DNA of 64,000 nt from Mercurialis annua (GCF_937616625.2 NC_065575.1:9943501-10007500); one strand, 5' to 3'. Positions 20,120 through 33,146 are shown, counted from the stretch's first letter. Notes: a model not told the origin generated them from the letters alone. Numbers and translations: made by a program.

Positions 20120-22620
20120 AAATACAAATATATTGAGTTGATTCAAGTCTAGAAATTTTGATTCGAGTACCCCTTCATCTTTTGAGGGGACTATTATTCC
20201 ACAAAAGAGAAGTCGTGTAGAATTTAATCCCAATGAACTTATTGTTGATCCTGGGACTCGACTGTGCATTAATGATTATGATGTGAGAACTAGAGACCAA
20301 GTTAGAAGAGAATATTTATTAAAGGGTATGTGTCAATCATATGGTCATAATTTTTTTTTAAAAAAAACAACCAACATAAATGAGAAGTTTTTTAAAGGCA
20401 TGGTTCAAAAAGTTTACTTGGTTGGAATATAGTGTAGAGAAAGATGTTGTATTTTATTACCTGTTTGCAAGTCCGGGTTTAAAGAGTGACCCTTTTACAA
20501 GAAAAGGATTTAGCAATTGGAAAAAGACAACGGAAAATTTTAATGACCATGTTGGTGCATTAAGCAGTGTTCATAATAACGCAAGATATTACTGTGAGGT
20601 TTTTCAGAATCAACGTCAAAGCATTTCCCATGTTTTGACCACTCAAAATCGAGAAACGGAACATACTTACCGAACTCGTTTGACATCAATGTTAGAAGTT
20701 GTTCGCATTTTTCTTTATCAAGGTTTAACATTCTGTAGTCATGATGAGACTCTTAACTCTTTACCGAGTGGGGGGGGGGATTTTCTTGAGATAGTGAGAT
20801 GGTATGCCAAGATGGATGAAAAAGTTAGAAATGTCATCGGCGGTAATGCTCTCGGGAATAACCAACTGACATCCCCCAAAATTTAAAAATAATTAGTTAG
20901 TTCTTGTGCCTCAGAAGTAACATTAGCCATTCTTACTGAACTTGGAGATAGAAAATTCTCTTTACTAGTGGACGAGGCTCGGATTGTTCAATAAAAGAAC
21001 AAATGGCAGTGAATTAAGGTTTCTTGCCATTGAGCATGTTTGTGACACTTTTTCACGTTCTTTAAAAGCGGATGTGGATGTGTTGTTTGCTCGACATAAT
21101 TTATCTATTTTTAGATTGCGAGGTTAACCATATGATGGAGCATCCAACATGAGGGGAGAGTTTAATGGACCGAAGACACTTATTCAATGAGAAAATCCTT
21201 TTGCTTTCTATGTCCATTGTTTTGCCCATCAACTGCAGTTGGTGGTTGTTGCTATTGCAAAACATATTCCAATTGTTGCTGAATTTATTAGTAACATCAG
21301 TATAATTGTTAATATTGCCGGTGCTTCTTGCAAAAGAGGAGATGAATTGAACAAACATAAGGATGCTGACATTTTAGAGAGATTAGAGACTGGTCAAATT
21401 TCTATAGGAAATGGGCTTAATCAACAGACTAATCTTGCAAGACCGGGTGATACTCGTTGGGGTTCACATGTCACTTTAGCCCATTGTTGTCTATATGGAG
21501 TTCAACCTTAAATGTGCTTGAAATAGTTTATGAAGATGGAACTGAACCAGAGCCAAGGGGCAAAACAAGTGCCTTAATTAAACTAATGGAAGTCTTCCAC
21601 TTTATATTTATTATACATCTGATGTTTAAATTATTGGGTATAGCAAATGCATTGTCGCTTGCCTTGCAATAGAAAGATCAGAATATTATTAATGCGATGA
21701 ACTTGATAGAAGGCTTGAAAGTAAAGCTACAAACTTGAGAGATATTCGATGAGATGCTTTGTTACATGAAGTCACCATGTTTTGTAACAAGCATGGCATT
21801 GTGCTGCCTGATATGGAAGTCCGTTTCTTATTCCTGGACGGTCTCGTCGTGCAAGGCACTTAATAACTTGTTATCATCGTCGTCATCGTCATCATCATCA
21901 TCATAATGAGGTTTTTCTTCATGTAATTGATTTGCTTACTGTTGAGATGAATAATAGGTTTTCCGAATCTAGCACTGCATTATTAAGGTACATCTCATGT
22001 CTGATCCAAGCGACTCTTTTTCTAGATTTGATCAACACAGTTTGATTTGCCTTACTGAACTCTATTCTGATGATTTCTCTACTATTGACTTGCAATTTTT
22101 GAGAGATGATATAGATACGTATATTTATGAAGTAAGAAAAGGTTCTGATTTTACTAGCTGTGAAGATCTTTCTATCCTTGAAATTAAGATGGTTCAAATT
22201 GGTAGACATTTAGTTTTCCCGTTGGTTTATCGTTTGATTGAGTTGAATTTGATCTTACCAGTAGCTACAACATCTGTTTAGAGAGCTTTTTCTGCAATGA
22301 ACCACATTAAGTCAAATTTATGGAACAGCACGACAGATGAGTGGTTGAATGTTTTGATGATATGCTTCATTGAGAGGACGATATTTGCTTACATCGATAA
22401 TAAAGACATTTTACAGCATTTTCATACAAAGAAAACCGGCGAATTCAACTTCCACCTCTTACCCTTTCTAATTCTTAGTATTTTTTTATGTTATTTATTA
22501 TTATCAACTCAACATTTAACACTTTTAATTTTTGAATTTTTTTATACAATGTACTTTTATATTTTTATGTGAAATCTCGACCCTCCCCTAATTTAAAATC
22601 CTGGTTCCGCCCCTGACATT
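20120..22620 (+). pseudogene. ZMYM1-type (DUF4371) hAT transposase pseudogene
   Basis: Fragments in different frames follow the order of plant TTF-type/ZMYM1-like hAT proteins: an N-terminal segment near 20200 (DPGTRLCINDYDVRTRDQVRREY), then WLEYSVEKDVVFYYL (20410), the DUF4371 region (20520-20880), the stretch with LVDEA and YDGASNMRGEFNG (20960-21170), HQLQLVVVAIAKH (21230) and GDTRWGSH (21445). The hAT C-terminal dimerisation motif near 22255 (LPVATTSV, stop, RAFSAMNHIKSNLWN) ends it. At least five frame changes or stops break it. The end near 22600 contains GGTTCCGCCCCTGAC, a usual hAT-like terminus; no matching 5' end was found. A GGGGGGGGG run at about 20769 is one likely frameshift site. 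Dead. Confidence 0.85.
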
Positions 22621-22869
22621 GACATATGGTATAATTTGTAATTTTTAGAACGTTAAATTCCAAATGAAGTATTCATGTTCAAATTGAATAAAATGGCCGC
22701 GTATGTCATATATTATTCACATCAGTAGAGATAATAATAATAAAAAATTAAATAAGTGTCAATTTTATAATTTTAATAACGTTAGATACCACTTTGAGAT
22801 GAGAGAAAACATTAAGTTTCAAGTTAAAAATCGAGCTTGATATTAAGATCAAAATTATATGCTCGAACT
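22621..22869. other. Short intergenic stretch
   Basis: AT-rich and non-coding, between the hAT pseudogene and the 3' end of LINE-B. No features seen. Confidence 0.5.
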
Positions 22870-23751
22870 TTGTTTTTTTCAAAATAGATAATATATTAAT
22901 AAAAGAAGCCAAACTTACAAACTTGCTAAATACACACGTTTAATAGAACAAGATAAATCATGAGCTATCATATTAAAATGTTGACTAACATTTTGAATTG
23001 ACCAATGATTAAAACAGGTCCAGTTTCTCCAATATCTTGACGAATTCTCAAAGATTTATAATCCAAAACGATGTCTGAATTCGCAGTCTGCGAAACTTGA
23101 AAAGCATCTCCTTCAAAGATGACTCGACGTCAACAACAGAAAAGTGTCCAATAGATAGATTCACGTAAAGCTAGAAATTTTAAAACACATGGATCCTAAA
23201 TATGTTGGTAACAAGCATAAAACCGATTAGTAATGAACCCATTTGAATCATTGGCCACCACGGCAATAAACCTGCACTGATGCATATATGAAGTAGCAGG
23301 ATCGAAGTTAACTTTAATAAAGCCCAACGGTGGAGATAACCAACTAACCTATAAAGAAGTAGATATTATCTATGGCGAACAAGTAGGAACAATTGGAGGT
23401 AAGGAATTGATTTCAGCATAAGAAGTAGCCATATATACCACCTCCACTTCATATTGAGAGGCATGATAAAAAAGAAGCAAGCTACGACATTTCCAGATAG
23501 ACCAACACATATAGCAACAGAACCCCAAAGAATACTTAGAATCATCAAAATTATAAGATCTCGCATAATATGTTTTTAAAGTAGATGAAATGGCAAATAA
23601 GGCAAATTCCCTGATAATAAGGCTAACGGAGAGCAGAACCATACTCTTTGGACAAAAGCATATTAAAAAAAGGAGATTTTCCATTGATTCAGCCTCACCA
23701 CAATGAGTACACGACAAAGAACCTGGACAATGTCACCAAGATAATGCAACT
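22870..23751 (-). mobile_element. LINE-B, 3' part (RNase H and zf-RVT), decayed
   Basis: Read on the minus strand, zf-RVT Cys/His residues CTHCGEAESMENLLF occur near 23700. An RNase H domain starts near 23345 (PPLGFIKVNFDPAT) with several stops inside. A short A-run (T-run at 22869-22876) marks the 3' end. The frame is cut at 23751 by the solo LTR and continues at 25401. Confidence 0.8.
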
Positions 23752-25395
23752 TGATAGGAGTAAAATACTCCTATGTATTGAATTGTTTTCCGCATGCTTT
23801 TGCTATGTTTCACCGTGCTTTTCTAGTATTTTGTATACCTTATAGCATGTGTGAGTGTTTCAGGGATATTAGGGCATTGCAGAGTGTTTTTGCATAAAAA
23901 AAAGAGGGAAGAATCGACGAGTCGGAGAAAGGGCAAAGTCTTGAAGCAAAGAGATGCTGAAATCACATATGAGAATCTGACCCGCCGCACTATTTGACAA
24001 TTTTGGATTAGTTAGAGGCTTCTAACGAGTTTTTGTTCTTCATAAGAAATAAAGTAGACATCCTAAGATTTCCAGGTGTTCAAGCACCAACTCATTTGGA
24101 CATTTCTACACCGAGTTATGAAGTTTTGAAGTTAGTGGTTGTGCAGCGGAAAGAGTCTCTCGATCCGAGACACTCAACTTGAATTGGTGTCTCGATTCGA
24201 GACACAAATCAGAGCAAGGCAGAATTTATTAAACCAGAGTGTCTTAAAGTGAGTGTCATGGATCGAGACAAGGCAAAAAAAAGGGGTTTTAGGCTTCAAA
24301 CACAAGAGATAAAATTTGGGACCACTTCCCCTTTTGGCTGGACACAACTTGTACATGGATGTTTTATTTTCCTCTTTTGTGTGGCCTATTTAAGGCACCT
24401 TATCTCATTTGTAATAGGTATCTAACACACAACTCATATACACTTCATAGAGAATAACTCATCCATTTTTAGTTGTCTCTTTTAGTTAGGAGTAAAGTAG
24501 TTTTAGGTTTTTGTGCTCACCATTTCCACCATTATTGTGGGTGTTAAAGCTTTTATTGCTTTGCAAGAACAAGATCTTCATATTGAATGCATAGTTACTA
24601 ATTACTCTTCATTATCTTTATGGTTGATTGTTCTACATATTTAATTAAGGTAATTTTCTCATTCCCTTTAATGTTTAGTTTATTGTTCATTAGTTGTGTT
24701 GAGAACTTAGCCATGAGTGGCTAAGCCCCCTTTGTTTGGGGGTTGGAATGAATGATTAAATGTTGGATTGCATGTGATATGCTTGTTTTGGGTAATAACT
24801 TGTTCTAATCTTGATGCTTCATGCTTACCCAAGATTAGCTATCCTAGGTTTGATTATAGTTTGTTTAGTACACCGAGAGGTGGCTAATTGAATGTATCTA
24901 CGAGATTAAGAGCTTAGGATTTGATGCCGCGAGAGCGGGTTAGAGAATAGGCGATCGTGGAATTGATTGATTAATTACATCCCTTTGTTTACCGATGTTT
25001 AGGATCACGAGAGTGGGCTTTATGTTGTTGATTGATTGAATGTGCTTTTGTTGCTCTATGAGACTCGAGAGAGCGGGAGTAGCGCTTTAAAAGCGATTCG
25101 GCCCTAGTTCATACCAAGATTGCATATCCCGTGACCACGATGTTTAGGATTAGTTCTGACCCCTGGACGTTTTTCCTTATTGATTAAACCCGTTGTTAAT
25201 TAGTTGTTTTAGTTGCAATTGCGTAATTGATTAGTTGTTTTATTTAGTCTTTTTATCTCATAAACACCAAACCGTTGCTTTTCTATTGCTATCCGAATTG
25301 AATTTCAAGATCGACTTCGCTCACTTTAAGCCTCTCATCTTCATGGGATCGATTCCGTACTTACGGATTACTACGAGTTGGTATTTTTATCAACA
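23752..25395 (+). repeat. Solo LTR of an Athila-like family (1644 bp)
   Basis: Begins TGATAGGAGT with the same terminal stem as Element 1 (23753-23774) and ends TTTTTATCAACA. CAACT flanks it at 23747-23751 and 25396-25400. It has a decayed palindrome module, a TATA-like CTATTTAAG (24386-24394) and CGAGAG motifs. It is related to but clearly diverged from the Element 1 LTR. No internal region is present, so it formed by recombination between the two LTRs of a full element. Confidence 0.92.
24156..24270 (+). repeat. Decayed palindrome module in the solo LTR
   Basis: Copies: 24156-24172 (two mismatches), 24188-24204 (perfect), a 5' remnant from 24240, and 24254-24270 (about four mismatches). 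Spacing of the first two is 32; the third starts 52 after the second, close to the 51 of Element 1. An 18-bp deletion seems to join copies three and four. It lies about 115-230 bp upstream of the TATA-like box, as in Element 1. Confidence 0.8.
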
Positions 25396-25400
25396 CAACT

Positions 25401-26020
25401 CCCATAGCAATAGTTCCATGAATAGCACGCCACAAAAATGCTTTAATTCGCAGAGTAATAAGAAGAAATCACAAATTTTTTCAGTCACTCTTTGTAAATG
25501 CTAATTGTTGAATGGATAAAGAAACATGTTTGAAGATTGTTGCCTGAAAGTAACTAAACTTCGCAGTATATAGACCGGATGCAGTATGAATCCAAACTAG
25601 CCTATCAGGATTACAAAAAAGAGGAATAAAAAGGGATAAAATTGTAACAACATGGGCAAGAATAAATAGATGAGTAATAAAGGATTCATTCCAATTTGAT
25701 TTAGAAGCAGAAAGTAATCATGAAACATGTAGAGGAATATGCTCCACTTGATTACCCAGATTTAAATTGAGGAATAAACAAAGGAGCAATAGATCTTTAA
25801 AGGGAATGAAAAATAAGTGTTTGGTTATATGAATTAATTTGCCATAGTCCCTTTTTAAACAAAGAAAAATCAAACAACAAGTTGTGTCATCCCAAAAAAA
25901 AAGACTACGACCTGCTGTAGTCTACAAAACATGTTTATGAGCAAAATAACAACCTCTCAATAGTTGAAACAAAATAAATTCTTGATCTTGAATAAGTCTC
26001 AACATTTGTTCGGTAAGAAC
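25401..26020 (-). mobile_element. LINE-B, middle part
   Basis: On the minus strand the translation includes LRIKAFLWRAIHGTIAMG (zf-RVT start, near 25435) and, further upstream, LLRGCYFAHKHVL near 25940, the segment that follows RT in plant LINEs. Stops and small gaps break it. It continues across Element 2 at 34657. Confidence 0.75.
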
Positions 26021-27522
26021 TGTTGGTAAAAATACGCAAGCGTACGTAGCCAACTTGTAATACAGACTATGAAGTCCGGATATCGTACCCACAGAAAGCT
26101 CTAAAGACAACTAGTTAAGAAACTCAATTTGGATAGCCGAAAAGACAATTTTTGTTGGTTTTGTAAATTAAAAGACAAATATTGATAAATGTAAATTTAA
26201 AGTAAACTAAAGCTGTAATTCAAATGGTGTTTTAACAATAATGGGAAAAGCATGGATTATTAATCTTCGTTATGCTGTTTACTTGATTCGGGTTATGGAT
26301 TGTATTGTTCTGATGAGGTTCGAACTAATCTAAGGCACCTAAAACTCTCTCTCGAGCAATTACAGGCAAAAGTATTAAACTCACTAATACTAGGTTAATT
26401 ATTCACTCTCGCACAATGATTAACCTATGCATAAATCAATTAAATAGTTATTAAGCAAATTCAAAGAACCCGCACTCGTCATTTCACTCTCGCACAATTA
26501 ACTCCTGCGTTCTTAATTATATTGTTCTATTCCAATTTTACCCTCTCGAGCTAAAACTAAAACAAATGGCATAAACTAAGTGATCAATTTAGACTAAGCG
26601 TTAAGCACAATAATTAAAACCCATCAAGAACAAAAACCCATAAATCCAATTCAATTAAACAGACATAATTTCGATTAATAATCCCCAATAAAGGGTTTAG
26701 CTAGACATGCTAATGAAATAACTAAAAACAATAAGTGAAGAATTCATTCTATGATTAAATAAAATACTGAATATAAATTTGATATCAATCGTACCTTGTT
26801 CGAAGTAAACTAATAATAATTGCAGTAGAAAATAATAATCAACGATGAATCCAATTGCGAAAACGAAAATAGAAAACTAAGAACTAGGGTTTGTTGTCTA
26901 ATACCAAAAATTACGCGAACCCCATTACAATGAATAAGTCTCCTATTTATACGGCTCCCAATATTGCTGATGTAGTTAGGTTGAGCGGTGATGAAATCCC
27001 AGAAATACCCTCGAAACTTGTTTAGAAATTGCTGACGAACAGGGGCATTTTTGTCCGATTAAAACCAATCCTGCGCGTAGTGTGCGTTCGCACATAAGGG
27101 AGTGTGCGAACGCACACTCTTCTTTTTCTTGGAAGTGTGCGTTCCCACACTCCCTTTCTCTCATGGGGTGTGCGAACGCACACCCCTTGACTTGGCCAAT
27201 TCCTTTTCTTTTTTTCTATCCATCAACTTCTGTAACTCAAAATGAGCTCGTGAAGGCCTCGAACACGCCTTATGCGTTCGCATACTCTTCTTTTCTGCCT
27301 TGGACAACTTCAATTTTGGCCCTTTAACTTTGCTCTCGAATCCTCTTTGATCCTTGACTTTTGAATTTCACCAAAAACACCCTGATTCTCGCCATAATTG
27401 CATATTTCACCTGAAACGCTCGAAATAATAATAAGACACTAAAACACCAATAAGACTAATCAAAATCTGCAATTATCGAGTCAAAAACACACCTAAAAAG
27501 AGGAGTATTTATACTCATATCA
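26021..27522 (-). repeat. Element 2 3' LTR (1502 bp)
   Basis: Plus strand runs from TGTTGGTAAAAATACG to ATATCA; the minus-strand ends are TG and CA. It contains the GTGTGCG..CGCACAC palindromes at 27080-27183 and a TATA-like box near 26945 (minus strand). Confidence 0.95.
27080..27183 (-). repeat. Palindrome cluster of Element 2 (3' LTR)
   Basis: GTGTGCGAACGCACAC or its complement at 27080 (last base changed), 27102, 27135 (one mismatch) and 27168; the last three are 33 bp apart. The fourth extends to a 22-bp palindrome with GGGG/CCCC ends. A weaker relative, TATGCGTTCGCATA, is at 27271-27284. The cluster sits upstream of the TATA box on the element's own strand, the same place as the Element 1 module, yet the palindrome is different. 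Confidence 0.9.
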
Positions 27523-29030
27523 AACATCCTCACACTTACCTTTTGCTTGTCCTCAAGCACACACAAATAATGCCATACCACAACACAGACAACCTTGCCA
27601 GAATAACAAAAACTAAAGAATTTTAATACTCCCCTAGCTGATGAATCAGTCAAAATACAGGCGTTTAAGCAAAACAACATAGAGAGAATAACATCAAATA
27701 ACAGTGCCAAATGCTTACACATAAACCAATAGCACCGAGACTACTCAACTGTACTCGCTCCTGCATAATTTCTGAATCGCTCCGATCATTAGGGTAGTTA
27801 AAACAATCTCAGAACAATAGTGAAAATCAGGTTCTGAGCGGAAAAACAAAATATATAGCAAACCAAATAAAAAAAATCACGAAACATGAATCTCACAAGG
27901 TACTCTCGCACACACAAGTGTTTAAGCTCACACAACTTTTAATCTCTTTTTCTATACTTCTACTTGCCTTGAGTTCACACTTATTTTTCTTTTTCTTTTC
28001 TTTCTTTAAGCTCGATTTTTTTTATATTAATTTTTTTTTCAACGCTTTCTTTTCTTGAACTTTTTCGAGGCATACTGCATATTTAGTACAAGAGATAATC
28101 AACTACAAACACAAGCTTAGGATGTTTACCATCCTCACACTAGTTCCTTTAACACTTATTCAATTTGTCAAGTCAATGGGTAGAAAGAGGTAAATGTGTA
28201 CAATTGGGTGTAATCAACAAAAATTAAGGCTAAGGCTCAACTTGGGTTATCTAGGGGAAATTGGGTAGGCTATTTAGAGTGGTCTAAAGAAATGGGTAAT
28301 CCTAGGTGCCATCATCATTTTCAAGTTATTTGATCAATTTTTGTAATTTTACTGCGGACAACTGGCAAATTCTAGAGAACTAACAAATATTGACTCACAC
28401 CTCAATAAAATGAGACATAAAAATATGCTCAATAAAGCTCAAAACATCTCAAAATTGGGTTAATGTTCCGTGATTTGCTAAACATCCTGTTTAAATACTC
28501 AGAAAATAAAATGTTCAACAATGTTCTTGTCAAGCTTTAATGCCCTAATTCACAACTGTCAACATAAATAAGCGTTTGCAAAGCACAGATTTTCACCTCA
28601 GTCCTATTAATTTATGTCGGCTAAAAGGCACGTTATTTAACTGTCATTCTCAACAAGTTGTTCAAACTTAAAAACCAAAATTAACCAACTCATTAACTAG
28701 GGGAGACGAAAACACTAAAGTTTTTATAGTTCTGACTCGGCATCTGATCATGGCATTAACACAAACTGAACAATAAAGCACGGTAAACATAAATACGAAC
28801 ATCAACACATAGGACCATATAAATACACCCCACGGGTTCATCAACAAAAGTAAAAGCAACATCCTACAGAAAACATAAAATAAAAACACACCCAAAAGAA
28901 AAAGCAAAATAAACGAAAACAGAGTTTTCTTCCCCTCCCTCACACTATAATATGCATTGCCCCCAATGCATCAAAATCAAACAAACTATAAAAACGGAAA
29001 ATAAAGTGAAAGGGATAAAGAGAAAAAACT
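27523..29030 (-). other. Element 2 3' untranslated region with PPT
   Basis: The polypurine tract (minus GTGAGGATGTT, 27523-27533) and a TGCTTGAGGACAAGCA inverted repeat (27543-27558) match the Element 1 arrangement. A pyrimidine-rich tract lies at about 27960-28080. No coding frame is supported; the 28668-28943 frame is chance. Confidence 0.65.
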
Positions 29031-29549
29031 CTAAAAGTCCTCCGGCGGTGGTGGTGAAGGCGAGTAAACTGGCGATGGGTAATCGCCCGTTGGATCGGAT
29101 CGCCTCATATGCACTCTCTGCATATGCTGGTGTGCGCGCTGCTCTCTCTCCATCCTCCTAATCCGAGCATCTATCTGAAGCTGACGGGCCTCCATTCGCC
29201 GCCTCCATACAGCGTCATCCTGTGGCTGTACCGGTACCGCCTCTGCAGGAGGTACCCCAGTAGCCTGAGTCCCAACATCCTTAGCCTCTGCAGTCGCGTC
29301 ACAAGATGCTCTGTGCGCCTCAAAACCCTCAGGAACGAACGGTGCCCTGTGTGCTAATCCCAGTCGCCTCCTATACTGTCCTCCCCTCTCAGTAGGTACC
29401 TGAATGTGCCCGTTCTTGCCCAGAAAATTGGTAGCCTGAAGGTGATCCATATCCAACCAGACACACTCAAACTTGTCGGGTCTCTCCAGTAACTCCTCGT
29501 GTGTATATGCCCCAACACAGATAGCTAACTCACGAACCAAGTGACCCAT
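29031..29549 (-). pseudogene. Element 2 second-ORF remnant (Athila-type)
   Basis: 172 codons without an original start. Read on the minus strand, it shows WLDMDHLQATNFLGKNGH, a segment with Ala and Gln, a charged coiled-coil-like stretch (ARIRRMEREQRAHQHMQRV) and a proline-rich tail. The C-terminal layout is the same as in the 12905-14239 ORF of Element 1. The N-terminal half is lost in the deletion that joins it to RT near 29555. Confidence 0.75.
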
Positions 29550-29554
29550 GCCAA

Positions 29555-31054
29555 CTACACGTGCTTTACCCTGTCAACATCGATACCCTCTCTGGATATC
29601 TTGTGCCCCAGAACAATGCCTTCTTCTACCATAAAGTGGCATTTTTCCCAGTTCAGCACCAGATTCGTCTCTTCGCATCTCCGCAGGACTCGGTCTAAGT
29701 TTCGAAGACAACACTCGAAGGAGTCCCCAAAGACTGAAAAGTCGTCCATGAACACTTCCATGATGTCTTCGATCATATCATTGAAGATCGAAGTCATGCA
29801 CCTCTGAAACGTAGCAGGTGCATTGCAAAGACCGAACGGCATGCAGCGGTAGGCGAAAGTGCCATATGGACAAGTAAAGGTAGTCTTCTCTTGGTCCTCT
29901 GGGAAGATAATGATCTGATTGTACCCAGAGTAACCATCCAGAAAACAGTAAAATGCGTGTCCTGCCACCCGCTCTAGCATCTGATCAATAAAAGGAAGCG
30001 GGAAGTGATCCTTCCTAGTTTCGGAGTTCAGCTTCCTGTAGTCAATGCACACTCGCCACCCAGTAACCGTGCGAGTAGAAATCTGCTCCCCTTTTTCATT
30101 TTCTACAACAGTCATCCCGCCTTTCTTAGGCACACACTGAATTGGGCTCACCCATGAACTATCTGAAATGGGATAGATGATGCCCGCATCAAGTAGCTTC
30201 ACAATCTCCTTGTGATCTACCTCCTTCATGTTAGGGTTCAGCCGTCTCTGTCTCTGCGCAGATGCCTTAGACTCATCCTCTAAATGAATCTGATGCATCA
30301 CTACTGAAGGGCTGATCCCTCTGATATCTGAAATCTGCCACCCAATAGCCAAGATACGTCCCTTGACTACATCAATGACCCTCTGCTCTTGCTTCTTGGT
30401 GAGCTTGTTGCTGATGATAATTGGCAAAGTGCCATCAGTTCCCAAGAAAGCATATCGCAAATGTGCAGGCAAAGTCTTGAGCTCCACTTTTGGTGGCTTC
30501 TCTGAAGAGGGAGGAGTGATATGCTTGCTCTTCAACAGTGGTTCGAGGACTGGTTCCTCTAAGTACTCCTCCCTTTCAGCATCTTCCTCTTTATTCGGCA
30601 TAGACTGCATGATGGCATTGTTTTCTGCTAATTGTTCTTCTACTAACTCATCCACCATGTCTACCCGCATACATTCATCTCCAGAATTGGGATGGCGTGT
30701 GATCTTTCTCATGTCAAACTCAACGCTCTCATCCCCAATTCTCAGAGTCAGCTTGCCATCATGAACATCGATAAGAGCTCTGCCAGTGTTCATGAATGGT
30801 CACCCCAATATCATCGGGCACTCCTTGTCCGCTGCGTAGTCAAGGACAACAAAATCCACAGGGAATATGAATTTGTTGACCTTCACTAGGACATCCTCCA
30901 CAATCCCATGTGGCTTTTTCAGAGAGTGATCCGCTAGCTGCAACATCATCGGCGTGGCCTGTACCTGTTGATCACCAAACATACTACGAAAAAGGGATAA
31001 GAGCATCAAATTAATACTAGCACCTAAATCGCAGAGGCAATTGACAGATTGCAT
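29555..31054 (-). pseudogene. Element 2 pol remnant: protease and truncated RT
   Basis: On the minus strand a protease motif [11 protein letters not shown] (31020) is followed by the linker and RT with [26 protein letters not shown] and FMDD. A TGA stops the frame near 30797 between MILG and PFMNTG, in place of the Arg codon seen in Element 1. The protein breaks off after GIDVDRVK near 29560 where the internal deletion starts. RNase H and integrase are missing. Confidence 0.9.
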
Positions 31055-31254
31055 ATTACCGATAGTTCAAGGGATAGTGAAACTCCCTGGATCCTTAAGT
31101 TTGGTCGGTAGACTGCTCAATATGATTGAGCTGCAGTTTTCTGTCATTGGTACTGGTCCCTCCGCATCCCAACTCCGCTTGTTGGTGATGATCTCCTTAA
31201 GAAACTTTGCATAGTGCGACATCTCTCTCAATGCGTCTGCCTGACTGATGTTAA

Positions 31255-32935
31255 TCTATAGCTTCTTGAAAGTTTCAAGAAATTTGTGAAACTTCCAAGT
31301 GTCCTGCGGCTTCTTCACTCTGAGTGGGAATGGCACCTTTGGCACAAAAGGAGGTGGTGGAGGTGGTTTAGCAACTACCTTTTCAGGCTCGTCACCCTCA
31401 CCCTCACACTGTTCCTTTTCCGCCTCAACTGTAGCACGTCCTGCATATGGATCATCCAGTGATTTCCCACTTCTCAACTCAATAGCCTTGAGATGCTCTC
31501 TGGGGTTTTCCTCAGTAGTGGATGGTAAACCCCCCTGACTTCTACTTTGCAGTGCTTTAGCCATCTGCTGATTTTGCACCTCAAGGTTATGAATTGTGGC
31601 AGCATGATTTTTAAATGTTTGCTGCGTCTCGGCATCCTTATTCATCATCATCTCCATCAATTTATCAAACTTGCTGTGGAGAGACTCGCCTTGCTCTCTT
31701 TGTTGGAAGCCAGGAGGATGCTGCGGTCGGTTGTTCTGATGCTGGAAATTCCCCTGATTCTGAAAGTTCCCTTGATTCTGGTAGTTGCCCTGATTGTGTT
31801 GTGGCCTCTGTTCGCCCTGAAAGCTCGGACCTTCCTGATTGTTGGCATTACCCCCATTGTCCTTCCATGAGAAATTCGGGTGATTCCTCCATCCTGGGTT
31901 GTAAGTGGAGGCGTATGGATCATTGCCCTGTCTTTGCCCTCCCACAAAATTGACTTGTTCATTGTTAGGCTGACCCCATACAGAACATTCATTCGACATG
32001 TGACCATGCTCCCCACGTACCTCGCAGTTACTCTGAATGGCAGCTACACTGTTAATATTAACTCCTGCAGCCTGCCGTGTAAGAAAATCCACTTGATTTT
32101 GCAGTGCTGCAGTCTTTGATTTTAAAGCCTCCATTGCAGAATCAACAGTAACTGCCATAACTCCTCTCTGCGCAGGGGCCTTCGCCCTTTCAGATGGCCA
32201 AAAACAGCCATTTACTGCCATCTCGTTTAACAGATCGAATGCTTCATCCCCCGTTTTTCTCATCAGAAACCCTCCTGCGCCTGCGTCAATAGTGCTTCTC
32301 CCCAGTTCAGTTGCTCCATTATAAAAGGTTTGGATCAGATTCTCCCGAGTGATGTTATGATGCGGAACTTGCCTCTGCATCTCCTTATAGCGCTCCCATG
32401 CTTCATGAACTGATTCCCCATCAAGTTGCTGATAGAGCATAATATCCCTTGTCAGCTTTGCAGTCTTTGCCATGGAGAAATACTTGTGCAAGAAAGCTTT
32501 CGCCAAATCTGACCAAGTGTTAATGCCTGCGCTAGGTAGAGCGTGAAGCCATTGTTTCGCCTTATCCCTCAGAGAAAATGGGAACAGGCGTAACCACACT
32601 TCGTCGTCAGTCATGTTGTCCATCTTGAATGTGCTACATACTTCCAAGAAGTTTGCAAGATGTGCGTTGGGATCTTCCCTAGGTAGCCCATAGAACTAGC
32701 AGTTATCCTTCAACAGCTGAATGACACTCGTTTTGATCTCATAATGGGTAGTTGGCACAGGATGTGCAAAATAGCCATGGGTGCTGTTTCCCACATTCGG
32801 CTGAAATATCTCCATCAGTGTTTTCACTCGAGGCCCTTCATTGTTCTGTCCTTGTGCATTCTGCGGATTCTGCGGGATCACTCGGTTATCACCCGCATTG
32901 TTGAATCCAGGAGGAGCATCATTTTCGTTCTCCAT
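31255..32935 (-). pseudogene. Element 2 gag remnant
   Basis: Starts with MENENDAPPGFN at 32935. A stop at about 32696 follows VIQLLKDNC. The frame continues with [18 protein letters not shown] and DGESVHEAWERYKEMQ (gag domain), then a changed zinc knuckle CEVRGEHGHMSNEC in which the second Cys is Arg. A Gln/Asn-rich part and a proline run follow. Another stop lies at about 31257, and one more near 31067 before the protease. Confidence 0.9.
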
Positions 32936-33146
32936 ATTAAGATTTCTTTGAGTTGAGTGTGTTTCTTTTCTAACACTGCGCTCAAAGGTAGTGAGGTCTT
33001 GCTGAAACGGTTGCGTCGTGTATTATGCATACACTAAGAGAAGGGTACCTGAAACAACAAAATCAACAAACCACACACGTAAAACAAGAAAAATAAAAAC
33101 TAAAACAAGCCAAGCAGTCTCAACTTAGTTGTTAAAGAAAAACTTT

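Noticed and set aside
23752..25395. Full LTR element at this site
   Set aside because: Only one LTR flanked by CAACT; no internal region or second LTR, so solo LTR.
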